From IMG/VR virus record IMGVR_UViG_3300005099_000072, positions 1 through 25,898 of that record: 25,898 nucleotides of DNA; one strand, given 5' to 3'. The translations under genes and the position numbers were made by a program. Shown here one piece after another: positions 8,646 through 13,442 of this stretch; the first letter of the stretch is position 1; every line of letters starts with the position of its first letter. The notes under the pieces are model-generated. The model made no database searches, was not told the DNA's origin, and saw only the letters and a list, made by a program, of their open reading frames with translations. This stretch comes from a virus.

Positions 8646-8849
8646 TCAGTCATTTCTATGCTTGAGGTAGTTCTGGATAGCAAGGAGTATAGAGAGCAGT
8701 ATGCCGGTATATAGAGAATATTCTGGAGGGAATTCTGTAACCTCTAGAAAATCGATAGTGTAGGCAAGAGCTGTTATACCGAGAGTGTAGCCTAAACCGT
8801 AAAGGAATTTTTTAAGTGTTATTTTCGGATCAAATCCTGACTTCGCCAT
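8646..8849 (-). CDS. Small two-span membrane protein (67 aa)
   Basis: A 67-aa protein with a basic N-terminus (MAKSGFDPKITLKK), a first hydrophobic span at about 15-35, an acidic turn with FPPEYS, a second span at about 46-61 (TGILLSILLAIQNYL) and a charged KHRND tail. This layout fits a holin-like protein but is not diagnostic. The start overlaps the end of the small-terminase candidate by 20 nt, and no strong ribosome binding site is seen, so it probably depends on translational coupling. With the 35-aa protein downstream it may form a membrane pair, which is inference. Confidence 0.7.
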   Translation of the reverse strand: MAKSGFDPKITLKKFLYGLGYTLGITALAYTIDFLEVTEFPPEYSLYTGILLSILLAIQNYLKHRND

Positions 8850-9414
8850 CTAACTCTAATATCTTATTTGCAACACGCCTTCTACATTCAGGACACAACT
8901 CTTTTGAGAAAAGCAGGAGCATATTCTTAATCTTCACTTCCTTGTGCATATCAATCTGAATGATGGGCTTAATTTGACGTTCTGCATATTGGACGAGAGA
9001 GACTAAATTCTTTCTAAGCTGTTCGATGTTCTGACGCTGCTCTCGGAGATAATTGAGAAAATTCTTAATATCATGCCTTTCTTTCGCTTCCTCAAGCAAC
9101 TCATCAAGAAGCTTATCTCGCTCTTCCATCTTTTTAATCAGCTCAAGCATTTTACTGCGGAATTCCTGGTAAATCTTCTCGATTATTTCGTCTTCGGTTG
9201 CACCAGATTGAAGTTTCTGTTTGAGTTCCTCTCGAGCCAAAGCTTCAAAGAATCTAGAGACAGACATTCTTGAGATGTTTTTCAGTTCTGGATATTTATC
9301 GCCATACCGTTCAGCGATAGTCCGAGCTATTTCACCGTCACTCATTCCTTCGTTCTTGAGTTGCTTAACCAAATCTACAAGACCGTATTTAACAATCTTA
9401 TTTATATTCGCCAT
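8830..9414 (-). CDS. Terminase small subunit candidate (HTH, coiled coil, CxxC)
   Basis: A 194-aa protein from ATG at 9414. Residues about 11-58 look like a DNA-binding helix-turn-helix (EGMSDGEIARTIAERYG, then NISRMSVSRFFEAL). Residues 60-150 are strongly helical and probably coiled coil. CPEC at 174-177 may form half of a metal site, perhaps shared between subunits. Its place just upstream of the large terminase supports a small-terminase role, recognising viral DNA for packaging. The frame is open further, to 9540: ATG at 9522 could be used as a leaderless start from a TTTAAATA box at about 9540-9547. A TATA-like box at 9506-9517 favours 9414 instead, leaving a GC-rich leader with a palindrome. 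The start is uncertain. Confidence 0.6.
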   Translation of the reverse strand: MANINKIVKYGLVDLVKQLKNEGMSDGEIARTIAERYGDKYPELKNISRMSVSRFFEALAREELKQKLQSGATEDEIIEKIYQEFRSKMLELIKKMEERDKLLDELLEEAKERHDIKNFLNYLREQRQNIEQLRKNLVSLVQYAERQIKPIIQIDMHKEVKIKNMLLLFSKELCPECRRRVANKILELDGEVRI

Positions 9415-9442
9415 TTTTCCACGATGTAATTTAAGCCCACCA

Positions 9443-9456
9443 CCCAGAGCTCTGGG
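9443..9456. repeat. Perfect 14-bp palindrome near small-terminase start
   Basis: CCCAGAGCTCTGGG is a perfect palindrome in a G/C-rich patch (about 9435-9475) that stands out from AT-rich surroundings. If the small terminase starts at 9414 it lies in the leader; if it starts upstream it is inside the coding region. It could be an operator, an RNA hairpin or a packaging recognition site, since terminases often act beside their own genes. Which of these applies is inference. Confidence 0.6.
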
Positions 9457-9505
9457 CCCCGACCCTAGCTTCGTCACACCCTGCGTGTTAACAAACCTCT
9501 CTCCA

Positions 9506-9517
9506 TTTATATATATT
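9506..9517 (-). promoter_or_regulatory. TATA-like promoter for packaging/head operon
   Basis: On the minus strand the sequence reads AATATATATAAA, a TATA-box candidate. Archaeal start sites lie about 25-27 bp downstream, here near 9484, giving a leader of about 70 nt before ATG 9414. No strong BRE is visible, and the box overlaps a possible upstream coding extension. Confidence 0.4.
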
Positions 9518-9652
9518 GTCATCATAAATGCACTTCTCATATTTAAAGCTTACGAATTTGGCTAAATCTAGACTTATCCGGCTTGAGATTCGCCTATATA
9601 GGACCAATCGAAAATTCCGTTAATGCTCTGATGGATGACTGAGTCTTGGCTC

Positions 9653-9708
9653 TGAAAATAAAAAATTAAGATTTCTTTATGTTTTCATGAAAAAGAAAGA
9701 GAGAGAAG
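9653..9708 (-). terminator. U-rich transcription terminator candidate
   Basis: Downstream of the 46-aa gene, the minus strand carries CTTTCTTTTTC and then a TTTTTTATTTTC run. Archaeal RNA polymerase stops at such T-rich stretches without needing a hairpin. This would end the 9855-10418 / 46-aa transcript before the small-terminase promoter. Confidence 0.4.
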
Positions 9709-9709
9709 G

Positions 9710-9850
9710 TTAGAGAAGATAAGAGATTTCGTTTTCGATTTTTAAGAGATACTCGGAAATCTGGTTTTTCGTATCTACTGGTATTGTCGGATTCTGGTTT
9801 ATCTGTTGTCTTAACTGTTGAATCTTCAGAAAGATACCTTCTATTGTCAT
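9710..9850 (-). CDS. Small helical protein (46 aa), unknown
   Basis: A 46-codon frame (MTIEGIFLKIQQLRQQIN..., ending ENEISYLL) beginning 4 bases after the stop of the 187-aa gene. AAGGA lies about 10 nt before the ATG. The protein is rich in Gln, Ile and Leu and looks like one or two amphipathic helices. No family is recognised. The tight spacing says it is the second gene of a two-gene operon. It may be a partner of the 187-aa protein, whose C-terminus is also Gln/Ile/Leu-rich (NQIINQIINLLSQLKD); that is inference. Confidence 0.6.
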   Translation of the reverse strand: MTIEGIFLKIQQLRQQINQNPTIPVDTKNQISEYLLKIENEISYLL

Positions 9851-9854
9851 GTTA

Positions 9855-10418
9855 TCAATCCTTCAGTTGAGATAATAGGTTGATTATCTGGTTGATTATC
9901 TGGTTTTTGTCTTTTGGTTTTTCTGATGTATCGGTGATCTCGGATTTTTGGTTTTTCGATTTTTCGATAAATTGTCTTCTGATCCGTATTATCTCCCTGA
10001 GATTGTCTTTTAGTATCTTATCTCTCCACTTTTCGATATATTTCGATAATTCTGTGAAATTAAGTTTTGTAGCATGCTCGATAAGTTTATTGGATATCCT
10101 GATAAAATGATAGATATCCTTTGCTCTGTGGTTCTTGATCAACCGCCAACTGAAAATATGGAATAATTCACGGATCACTATTTGACTATTGGTTCTATTT
10201 TGTCGTTTTAACCAGTTATGGAATTTTTCAGTGCCTATTAACTTATTCTGTATTATCTGAGAACATACCCTTGATAGCGTGTTACCTTGTGTAGGTCTAT
10301 GTGGTAAGTATCTTTCATACAATTCTATTCTTTCTTCTTTATTCATAATCTCTGGATCACTATTTGAGATCACTGGATCACTAACTTCAAAATTACCTAT
10401 CTCCTTTCTCTTTCCCAT
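9855..10418 (-). CDS. Helical basic protein of unknown function (187 aa)
   Basis: A 187-aa, mostly alpha-helical, Lys/Arg/Ile-rich protein with no recognised domain. A GGGGTAGGTAGAT stretch precedes the ATG, which lies about 120 nt downstream of the start site predicted from the promoter at 10567-10585. CATGCCCA repeats lie in that leader, so the gene may be regulated through them, possibly by its own product. The codon composition is very AT-rich. The 3' end has a tandem 12-bp repeat giving NQIINQII. Its place as the first leftward gene from the control region suggests an early regulator or replication factor. No helix-turn-helix is clear enough to claim. Confidence 0.7.
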   Translation of the reverse strand: MGKRKEIGNFEVSDPVISNSDPEIMNKEERIELYERYLPHRPTQGNTLSRVCSQIIQNKLIGTEKFHNWLKRQNRTNSQIVIRELFHIFSWRLIKNHRAKDIYHFIRISNKLIEHATKLNFTELSKYIEKWRDKILKDNLREIIRIRRQFIEKSKNQKSEITDTSEKPKDKNQIINQIINLLSQLKD

Positions 10419-10457
10419 ATCTACCTACCCCTATCTGGTTTTTCAGAATACGTTTTT

Positions 10458-10535
10458 CATGCCCAGATTCGGGATTATCCCTACTTACATGCCCATTCAG
10501 GGATCGCAACCATTTTGGGCATGTTTACTGGGCAC
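10458..10535. repeat. CATGCCCA direct and inverted repeats
   Basis: CATGCCCA occurs at 10458-10465 and 10488-10495 (30 bp apart, each followed within a few bases by a CGGGAT or AGGGAT motif). The inverse TGGGCATG lies at 10516-10523, with a partial TGGGCAC at 10529-10535. They fall in the leader of the leftward 187-aa gene, downstream of its promoter, fitting repressor sites or origin iterons. Confidence 0.6.
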
Positions 10536-10566
10536 ACATCTTCATGATTCTATATGCATAAAAAAC

Positions 10567-10585
10567 TATATAAACTTATCGGAAA
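10567..10585 (-). promoter_or_regulatory. Leftward archaeal promoter (BRE/TATA)
   Basis: The minus strand reads TTTCCGATAAGTTTATATA, a purine-rich BRE-like part followed by TTTATATA. The predicted start is near 10543, serving the 187-aa gene. It mirrors the rightward promoter at 10602-10620, differing at one base. Confidence 0.7.
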
Positions 10586-10601
10586 CAAAGGTATTTAAAC
10601 C

Positions 10602-10620
10602 TTTCCGATAGGTTTATATA
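10602..10620 (+). promoter_or_regulatory. Rightward archaeal promoter (BRE/TATA)
   Basis: The plus strand reads TTTCCGATAGGTTTATATA; the predicted start is near 10643. The next plausible gene begins 600 bp away behind its own promoter, so this one probably drives a non-coding transcript or firing through the repeat array. Confidence 0.65.
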
Positions 10621-10646
10621 ACCTTTATTTCGACTGGAGCCGTATT

Positions 10647-10766
10647 CAAATCAGACCCAAAGACGTCAAATTGGATGGGTCTTCATGAATATCAAATAGG
10701 ACGTGTAGGCGTCAAATTGGACTGTATTCGCAAAGACCAAATCAGCCCATAAGACAGCAGATTGGA
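10647..10766 (+). repeat. Three tandem copies of composite motif CAAATCAG-N9-CGTCAAATTGGA
   Basis: Copies lie at 10647-10675, 10693-10721 (first half CAAATAGG) and 10738-10766 (second half CAGCAGATTGGA), starting 46 and 45 bp apart. The two half-motifs are conserved while the middle varies, as expected for a bipartite protein-binding site. A fourth copy lies at 12644-12671. Confidence 0.7.
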
Positions 10767-10798
10767 TGTGTGCGTGTGTTTATGAATATGGCACTTAG

Positions 10799-10844
10799 TT
10801 CTTTTCCCTCCCTTTCCCTTCCTTTTTCCTCTATTCACTTTTTT
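10799..10844 (+). terminator. Pyrimidine-rich terminator candidate
   Basis: An almost pure C/T tract with several T runs, ending TTTTTTAG, on the plus strand downstream of the rightward promoter at 10602. Archaeal polymerases terminate at such tracts. Confidence 0.4.
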
Positions 10845-10896
10845 AGCCACTCTGTCTTCATATCTTGCACTGCCCGTAGGAAGCCCGTATTCGCCC

Positions 10897-10959
10897 GTAG
10901 AGAAGAGTTTTTCGAAAACGAGACCAATAATATTCGTAAAGACTAAAACTCCGCTCTAC
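10897..10959. repeat. 15-bp imperfect inverted repeat
   Basis: GTAGAGAAGAGTTTT (10897-10911) faces AAAACTCCGCTCTAC (10945-10959). The arms pair except at two central positions, with a 33-bp AT-rich spacer. It could extrude as a cruciform or bind a dimeric protein. Confidence 0.6.
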
Positions 10960-10963
10960 GTCC

Positions 10964-11022
10964 ATTTCTGAGCCTCTCAGGGCTATTCACGAACAGGGTT
11001 GCAACCCTTTTCAGAAATAGCC
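10964..11022. repeat. Nested palindromes around AGGGTTGCAACCCT
   Basis: The core AGGGTTGCAACCCT (10995-11008) is a perfect 14-bp palindrome. Outside it are GGCTATT (10981-10987) with AATAGCC (11016-11022), and ATTTCTGA (10964-10971) with TCAGAAAT (11011-11018). CTGAGCCTCTCAG (10968-10980) adds another small inverted repeat. Alternative foldings are possible, as at some replication origins. Confidence 0.6.
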
Positions 11023-11192
11023 ATAGAAAGCCCGTATTTGGGCATAGAGCGAAGTTTAGATTTTCACAGGAAGAGTCAAATAAACCGAAACTGATTTATA
11101 AGACCGTTTCTTTCTATTTGTGCACGGAATAACGGAATAGAATATTCTGTCTTCGCACGCAAGATTAGATATTCGCCCAAATACACTCCTTG

Positions 11193-11210
11193 TCGAAAGG
11201 TTTATAAACC
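11193..11210 (+). promoter_or_regulatory. Archaeal promoter for rightward operon
   Basis: TCGAAAGGTTTATAAACC combines a BRE-like CGAAA with a TTTATAAA box. The predicted start near 11231 leaves a very short leader holding GGTGATG before ATG 11243. The same core recurs at 12362 and 12406. Confidence 0.75.
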
Positions 11211-11242
11211 AGTTCGTGCTACACCTTAAGTGGTGATGCGAT

Positions 11243-11431
11243 ATGAAAAGAAAAGAAGAAAAAATAGATGTGTTGGAGCAAGTGAAAGACAGAATACGAG
11301 AGATGTATAAGATGTCAGCGATGGCGATAATAGATGGGAAAAATCCCTATGAAAACAAAGTAAGGGCAAATACCTTGGAATACGTGATGAAAGAAATAAG
11401 AAGAATAGAGGGTGAGATAAATGAAGACTGA
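11243..11431 (+). CDS. Small charged helical protein (62 aa), unknown
   Basis: A 62-aa protein rich in Lys, Glu and Arg, apparently helical throughout (KIDVLEQVKDRIREMYKMSAMA, then YVMKEIRRIEGEINED). No family is recognised. It is the first gene after the promoter at 11193-11210, with GGTGATGCGAT just before the ATG. It overlaps the next small gene by 11 nt. As first gene of the rightward arm it may be an immediate-early regulator; the sequence does not show how. Confidence 0.7.
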   Translation: MKRKEEKIDVLEQVKDRIREMYKMSAMAIIDGKNPYENKVRANTLEYVMKEIRRIEGEINED

Positions 11432-11543
11432 AACATCTAAAATGATAGAAAGAATAGCAAAGACAACAACAATAATACAGCAAATAATCAACCTCGAAGA
11501 GAAGACAGCAGGAGTAAAAGGAGGTGGTCTACTATTCGCATAA
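11421..11543 (+). CDS. Small protein (40 aa), unknown
   Basis: A 40-codon frame (MKTETSKMIERIAKTTTIIQ..., ending GGGLLFA) with GGTGAGATAA before the ATG, a strong ribosome binding site. It is Thr/Ile/Lys-rich with a possible helix and a glycine-rich tail. No family is recognised. It overlaps the preceding gene by 11 nt, and its 3' end contains the AGGAGGTGG that could serve the next frame. Confidence 0.55.
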   Translation: MKTETSKMIERIAKTTTIIQQIINLEEKTAGVKGGGLLFA

Positions 11544-11620
11544 AGAAAAGCGAATTCGAGGAGTTTTGGGAAGAATATAAAAAAGAATACTGTTTCGATA
11601 GAGTAGGGTGGATATCATGA
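11534..11620 (+). CDS. Possible 28-aa peptide with non-standard start
   Basis: The frame reads IRIKKSEFEEFWEEYKKEYC and on to GWIS, with protein-like composition, ending in a TGA that overlaps the next ATG (ATGA). AGGAGGTGG lies 5 nt upstream of an in-frame ATT at 11534, and an ATA follows at 11540, but there is no ATG, GTG or TTG. It could be a real gene with a rare start, a frameshift extension of the preceding gene, or chance. Confidence 0.25.
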   Translation: MRIKKSEFEEFWEEYKKEYCFDRVGWIS

Positions 11621-12291
11621 TTGGCGATATTCGTCAAATATACCCTATGCCAGACGAAAAGAACTACAACCAAGCGAAAATCGTGAGGGAATACCAAAGA
11701 GTCAAGGCAAATGGAAAAACAGTGTTCAAAATTGGTGGCATAACGTCAGCGTCTTACATAGATATTGGTGAGGTCAGTAAAATCTACTCTTTCGGTGCAC
11801 CAGAAAAAAGAATAAGTCAAGATATCGAAGTATCTAACGGCAAAGAGAAATACACTCGAACATATTGGTCAGTCCTAAAGACGCCAGAGGGCAAGTATAT
11901 TCCCGATAACTACTTCGTGTCGAGAGTCATCCAGTATTACGCAAAGATAAAAGGGCTGTCATACGCCGAAATATACTATTCAGTGAAAAGGATAACAGGG
12001 CGAGACCTAATAGGAATACTCATCGAAATCAGAAAAGCCATTGAAGACAAGAATCCAAAGGTCTTCGATAAATATGGCGTCCCAAAAGTGTCAAAGACAT
12101 GGATAAATCGGATGATACAGTATTTACAGGAAGAGTTTGACCTGACAATACCGATAAAACTCGTAAGAGACACTCATCGTCTTCTGACCACAAAGAAAAC
12201 AGCAGACCAATACCTCAAAGAGCATCTCAAAGAACTGGATGAACAAAAACGAATAGAGGTGGATAAATATACTGACCAAGAGGAATGGTAA
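11617..12291 (+). CDS. Unknown protein (224 aa), last gene of first rightward operon
   Basis: A 224-aa protein; ATG 11617 is preferred over the in-frame GTG 11608 because GGGTGGATATC sits just before it. The N-terminal half is mixed strand and helix (VFKIGGITSASYIDIGEVSKIYSFG). The C-terminal half is helical and basic, with KRITGRDLIGILIEIRKAI and then VPKVSKTWINRMIQYLQEEF, the latter possibly a helix-turn-helix-like unit. No family is recognised with confidence. It overlaps the preceding frame by ATGA and is followed by a pyrimidine-rich terminator. A DNA-binding or replication role is plausible from position only. Confidence 0.75.
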   Translation: MIGDIRQIYPMPDEKNYNQAKIVREYQRVKANGKTVFKIGGITSASYIDIGEVSKIYSFGAPEKRISQDIEVSNGKEKYTRTYWSVLKTPEGKYIPDNYFVSRVIQYYAKIKGLSYAEIYYSVKRITGRDLIGILIEIRKAIEDKNPKVFDKYGVPKVSKTWINRMIQYLQEEFDLTIPIKLVRDTHRLLTTKKTADQYLKEHLKELDEQKRIEVDKYTDQEEW

Positions 12292-12325
12292 AAATCTCCC
12301 CTCTCATCTTCTTCTTTTATATTTT
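12292..12325 (+). terminator. Pyrimidine-rich terminator candidate
   Basis: Directly after the stop of the 224-aa gene, the plus strand carries CTCCCCTCTCATCTTCTTCTTTTATATTTTAG-like sequence, T-rich and without a hairpin, as for archaeal terminators. Confidence 0.45.
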
Positions 12326-12361
12326 AGAGTGAAGAGAAATATCTTATTTTGGCGTTACCTG

Positions 12362-12379
12362 TCGAAAGGTTTATATACC
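12362..12379 (+). promoter_or_regulatory. Archaeal promoter (first of pair)
   Basis: TCGAAAGGTTTATATACC matches the promoter at 11193 in its first 14 positions. The predicted start is near 12400. Confidence 0.7.
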
Positions 12380-12405
12380 AGCAAATGGCTCTCTCCTTAT
12401 GGCAA

Positions 12406-12423
12406 TCGAAAGGTTTATAAAGG
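12406..12423 (+). promoter_or_regulatory. Archaeal promoter (second of pair)
   Basis: TCGAAAGGTTTATAAAGG, 44 bp downstream of the first promoter. The predicted start near 12445 gives a leader of about 330 nt before ATG 12777, unusually long for this genome. Confidence 0.7.
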
Positions 12424-12643
12424 TTTCGGTAAGGCACAGTATCCTTACGGACAGCCAAAGCAAAAGATAACAGAAACAACAGAAAACACTAAAAAAAGAT
12501 AGATAAGGAGAAAACAGAGAACAATATTCGCTTTGGTTGTCCCAAGTAGTCTTCTTTAAGACTGCTTGCCTCTCTTCATACGCAATATGCCCGAAAGAGA
12601 GGGAAGGGCTAACTGACATCCTAATATCCAAAAAAAAAAACAG

Positions 12644-12671
12644 CAAATCAGAATACAAACGTCAAATTGAA
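12644..12671 (+). repeat. Fourth copy of the composite motif
   Basis: CAAATCAG-N8-CGTCAAATTGAA, matching the motif repeated at 10647-10766, with an 8-base instead of a 9-base spacer. It lies downstream of the promoter pair and upstream of the leader hairpin. Confidence 0.55.
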
Positions 12672-12704
12672 CAGTATACCCGACTTCTCTCCTCTTCTTT
12701 ATTT

Positions 12705-12768
12705 TTTAGACGGGGAGTATTTCCGATGATAAGAGGAATGCTCCCCTAAAAATAGGAAGAGGGAGGTG
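12705..12768 (+). promoter_or_regulatory. Structured leader RNA, copy 1 (candidate translation switch)
   Basis: After TTTAGA comes a hairpin at 12712-12746: GGGGAGTATTTCC pairs with GGAATGCTCCCC around a 10-nt loop. A conserved A-rich linker and GGAAGAGGGAGGTG follow. The 3' arm CTCCC could pair with its own 5' arm or with the GGGAG of the ribosome binding site, giving open and closed forms. Copy 2 at 13381-13442 keeps the fold with different stem bases. Confidence 0.6.
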
Positions 12769-12776
12769 ATGTGGAA

Positions 12777-13082
12777 ATGGCGTATAAGTTGGGAGAAATT
12801 GTTGAGGAAAATGGAAGAAGATATGTGATGACGACAGAGGGCTTGATACCGATATCTTCGAGAGCAAAACCGAGAGCAGTTTTTGAAGAACCGCAGGTCT
12901 TGAAAGCCTTTAGAACAGGAAATAAGACCATAATCGAACTCGTAAAGACTATCGCAAAAAGAGGAGCAGAAAATACGGTTCTCTATGTTCTCAGGAAGAG
13001 AATTGAACTCAAAGACCGCTCGGTAATCGCAAAGGCAGTCGCTGTTCCTGAGGACATCGCAAAGAAACTCTTCAAATTCTAA
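12777..13082 (+). CDS. Unknown small protein (101 aa)
   Basis: A 101-aa protein. ATG 12777 is chosen over GTG 12771 because GGAGGTG is then 8 nt away. The first 45 residues look like beta strands (YKLGEIVEENGRRYVMTTEG, LIPISS). The rest is helical and basic, with TIIELVKTIAKRGAENTVLYVLRKRIEL, and it ends VPEDIAKKLFKF. The helical part could be a DNA-binding unit, but no family is recognised. Its expression is probably controlled by the structured leader just upstream. Confidence 0.7.
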   Translation: MAYKLGEIVEENGRRYVMTTEGLIPISSRAKPRAVFEEPQVLKAFRTGNKTIIELVKTIAKRGAENTVLYVLRKRIELKDRSVIAKAVAVPEDIAKKLFKF

Positions 13083-13109
13083 TCTTTCTATATTTCGAAA
13101 GGCGAGAAT

Positions 13110-13259
13110 ATGGAAGAAATAGTGGTCGGAGACATCCATATTAAAGGCAGAAAGATTACCGAATATGAAGACAGAGTCCTTGTAGAAATCTCTTATTTAT
13201 CAAAAGCAGAAATCGAAATACCGAATAGAAAGAGGATAGTTATCGTTTCAGCCACGTAG
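13110..13259 (+). CDS. Unknown small beta-rich protein (49 aa)
   Basis: A 49-codon frame (MEEIVVGDIHIKGRKITEYE..., ending KRIVIVSAT) with GGCGAG before the ATG. The pattern of alternating hydrophobic residues suggests four or five beta strands, like a very small barrel or sheet. No family is recognised. It lies 27 nt after the preceding gene and 8 nt before the zinc-ribbon gene, so it is part of the same transcript. Confidence 0.6.
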   Translation: MEEIVVGDIHIKGRKITEYEDRVLVEISYLSKAEIEIPNRKRIVIVSAT

Positions 13260-13267
13260 GTGAAGAA

Positions 13268-13357
13268 ATGAGAGAGCGGTATAAAATCTGCCCAGATTGT
13301 GGTATTCTAAATTGGCATCGTGAAAAGGAATGCTGGGTCTGTGGCTACAAATTCTAA
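13268..13357 (+). CDS. Zinc-ribbon mini-protein (29 aa)
   Basis: A 29-codon frame with AGGTGA five bases before the ATG. It has two knuckles, CPDCG (8-12) and CWVCG (22-26), typical of a four-cysteine zinc ribbon. At this size the whole protein is one zinc ribbon. Such proteins bind nucleic acid or partner proteins; no specific role can be read. It is one of several Cys-rich small proteins in this arm. Confidence 0.65.
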   Translation: MRERYKICPDCGILNWHREKECWVCGYKF

Positions 13358-13380
13358 ATCTTCTTTAAACCTCTTTCATA

Positions 13381-13442
13381 TTTAGATTGGGAGTTGTGCC
13401 TTTCTAATAGGCACGCTCCCATAAATAGGAAGAGGGAGGTGG
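13381..13442 (+). promoter_or_regulatory. Structured leader RNA, copy 2 (candidate translation switch)
   Basis: TTTAGA, then a hairpin at 13388-13421 (TGGGAGTTGTGCC with GGCACGCTCCCA), then ATAAATAGGAAGAGGGAGGTGG. The linker and ribosome binding site are almost identical to copy 1, while the upper stem (GTGCC/GGCAC) differs from copy 1 (TTTCC/GGAA) yet still pairs. The CTCCC arm can again pair with the GGGAG of the ribosome binding site. Confidence 0.6.

Larger units (their letters stand above)
10643..10845 (+). ncRNA. Candidate non-coding RNA across the composite repeats
   Basis: The interval is bounded by the predicted start of the 10602-10620 promoter and by a long pyrimidine tract typical of archaeal terminators. 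The RNA would carry three copies of the composite repeat and a 7-bp hairpin (AGACCCA at 10653-10659 with TGGGTCT at 10676-10682). The only frame seen is a 25-codon one from ATG 10675 without a clear ribosome binding site. This is inference from signals only. Confidence 0.25.
10872..11036 (+). repeat. GCCCGTA repeats
   Basis: GCCCGTA occurs at 10872-10878, 10883-10889 and 10893-10899 (11 and 10 bp apart, about one helical turn) and again at 11030-11036. The second and fourth copies begin longer matching stretches (GCCCGTATT, then a TAGAG-x-GAAG-like sequence), so a block of about 30 bp is duplicated about 147 bp apart. Confidence 0.55.
10419..11242. other. Structured intergenic control region, candidate replication origin
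   Basis: About 820 bp between leftward and rightward transcription units with no convincing gene on either strand. It contains two mirror-image promoters, a three-copy composite repeat, CATGCCCA and GCCCGTA repeats, a spaced 15-bp inverted repeat, a nested palindrome and, at its right end, the promoter for the rightward operon. Divergent transcription plus iterons and palindromes is the usual look of a viral origin and switch region. That function is inferred. Confidence 0.6.
12292..12776 (+). other. Gene-poor leader/control region with two promoters
   Basis: About 485 bp without a convincing gene. It holds a terminator, two promoters, a single copy of the composite repeat and a structured leader hairpin. 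A 23-codon frame from ATG 12399 starts exactly where the first promoter should initiate and could be a leaderless peptide, but it runs across the second promoter. A 70-codon frame from TTG 12537 ends in the leader hairpin and lacks a ribosome binding site. Confidence 0.5.

Noticed and set aside
10279-10611. Plus-strand frame of 110 codons
   Set aside because: It crosses the leftward promoter, its leader repeats and the 187-aa gene, and has no ribosome binding site.
10647-10766. Small CRISPR array
   Set aside because: The repeats are not near-identical, the intervals are only about 16 bp, and no cas genes are present; a bipartite binding site fits better.
11226-11483. Minus-strand frame of 85 codons rich in Leu, Ser, Phe and Tyr
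   Set aside because: It is antisense to two small genes with good promoters and ribosome binding sites; its composition is that of an antisense A-rich strand.
12537-12749. Plus-strand frame of 70 codons from TTG
   Set aside because: There is no ribosome binding site at usable distance, it runs through the composite repeat, a pyrimidine tract and the leader hairpin, and the sequence is low-complexity. Part of it looks protein-like, so it is not fully excluded.
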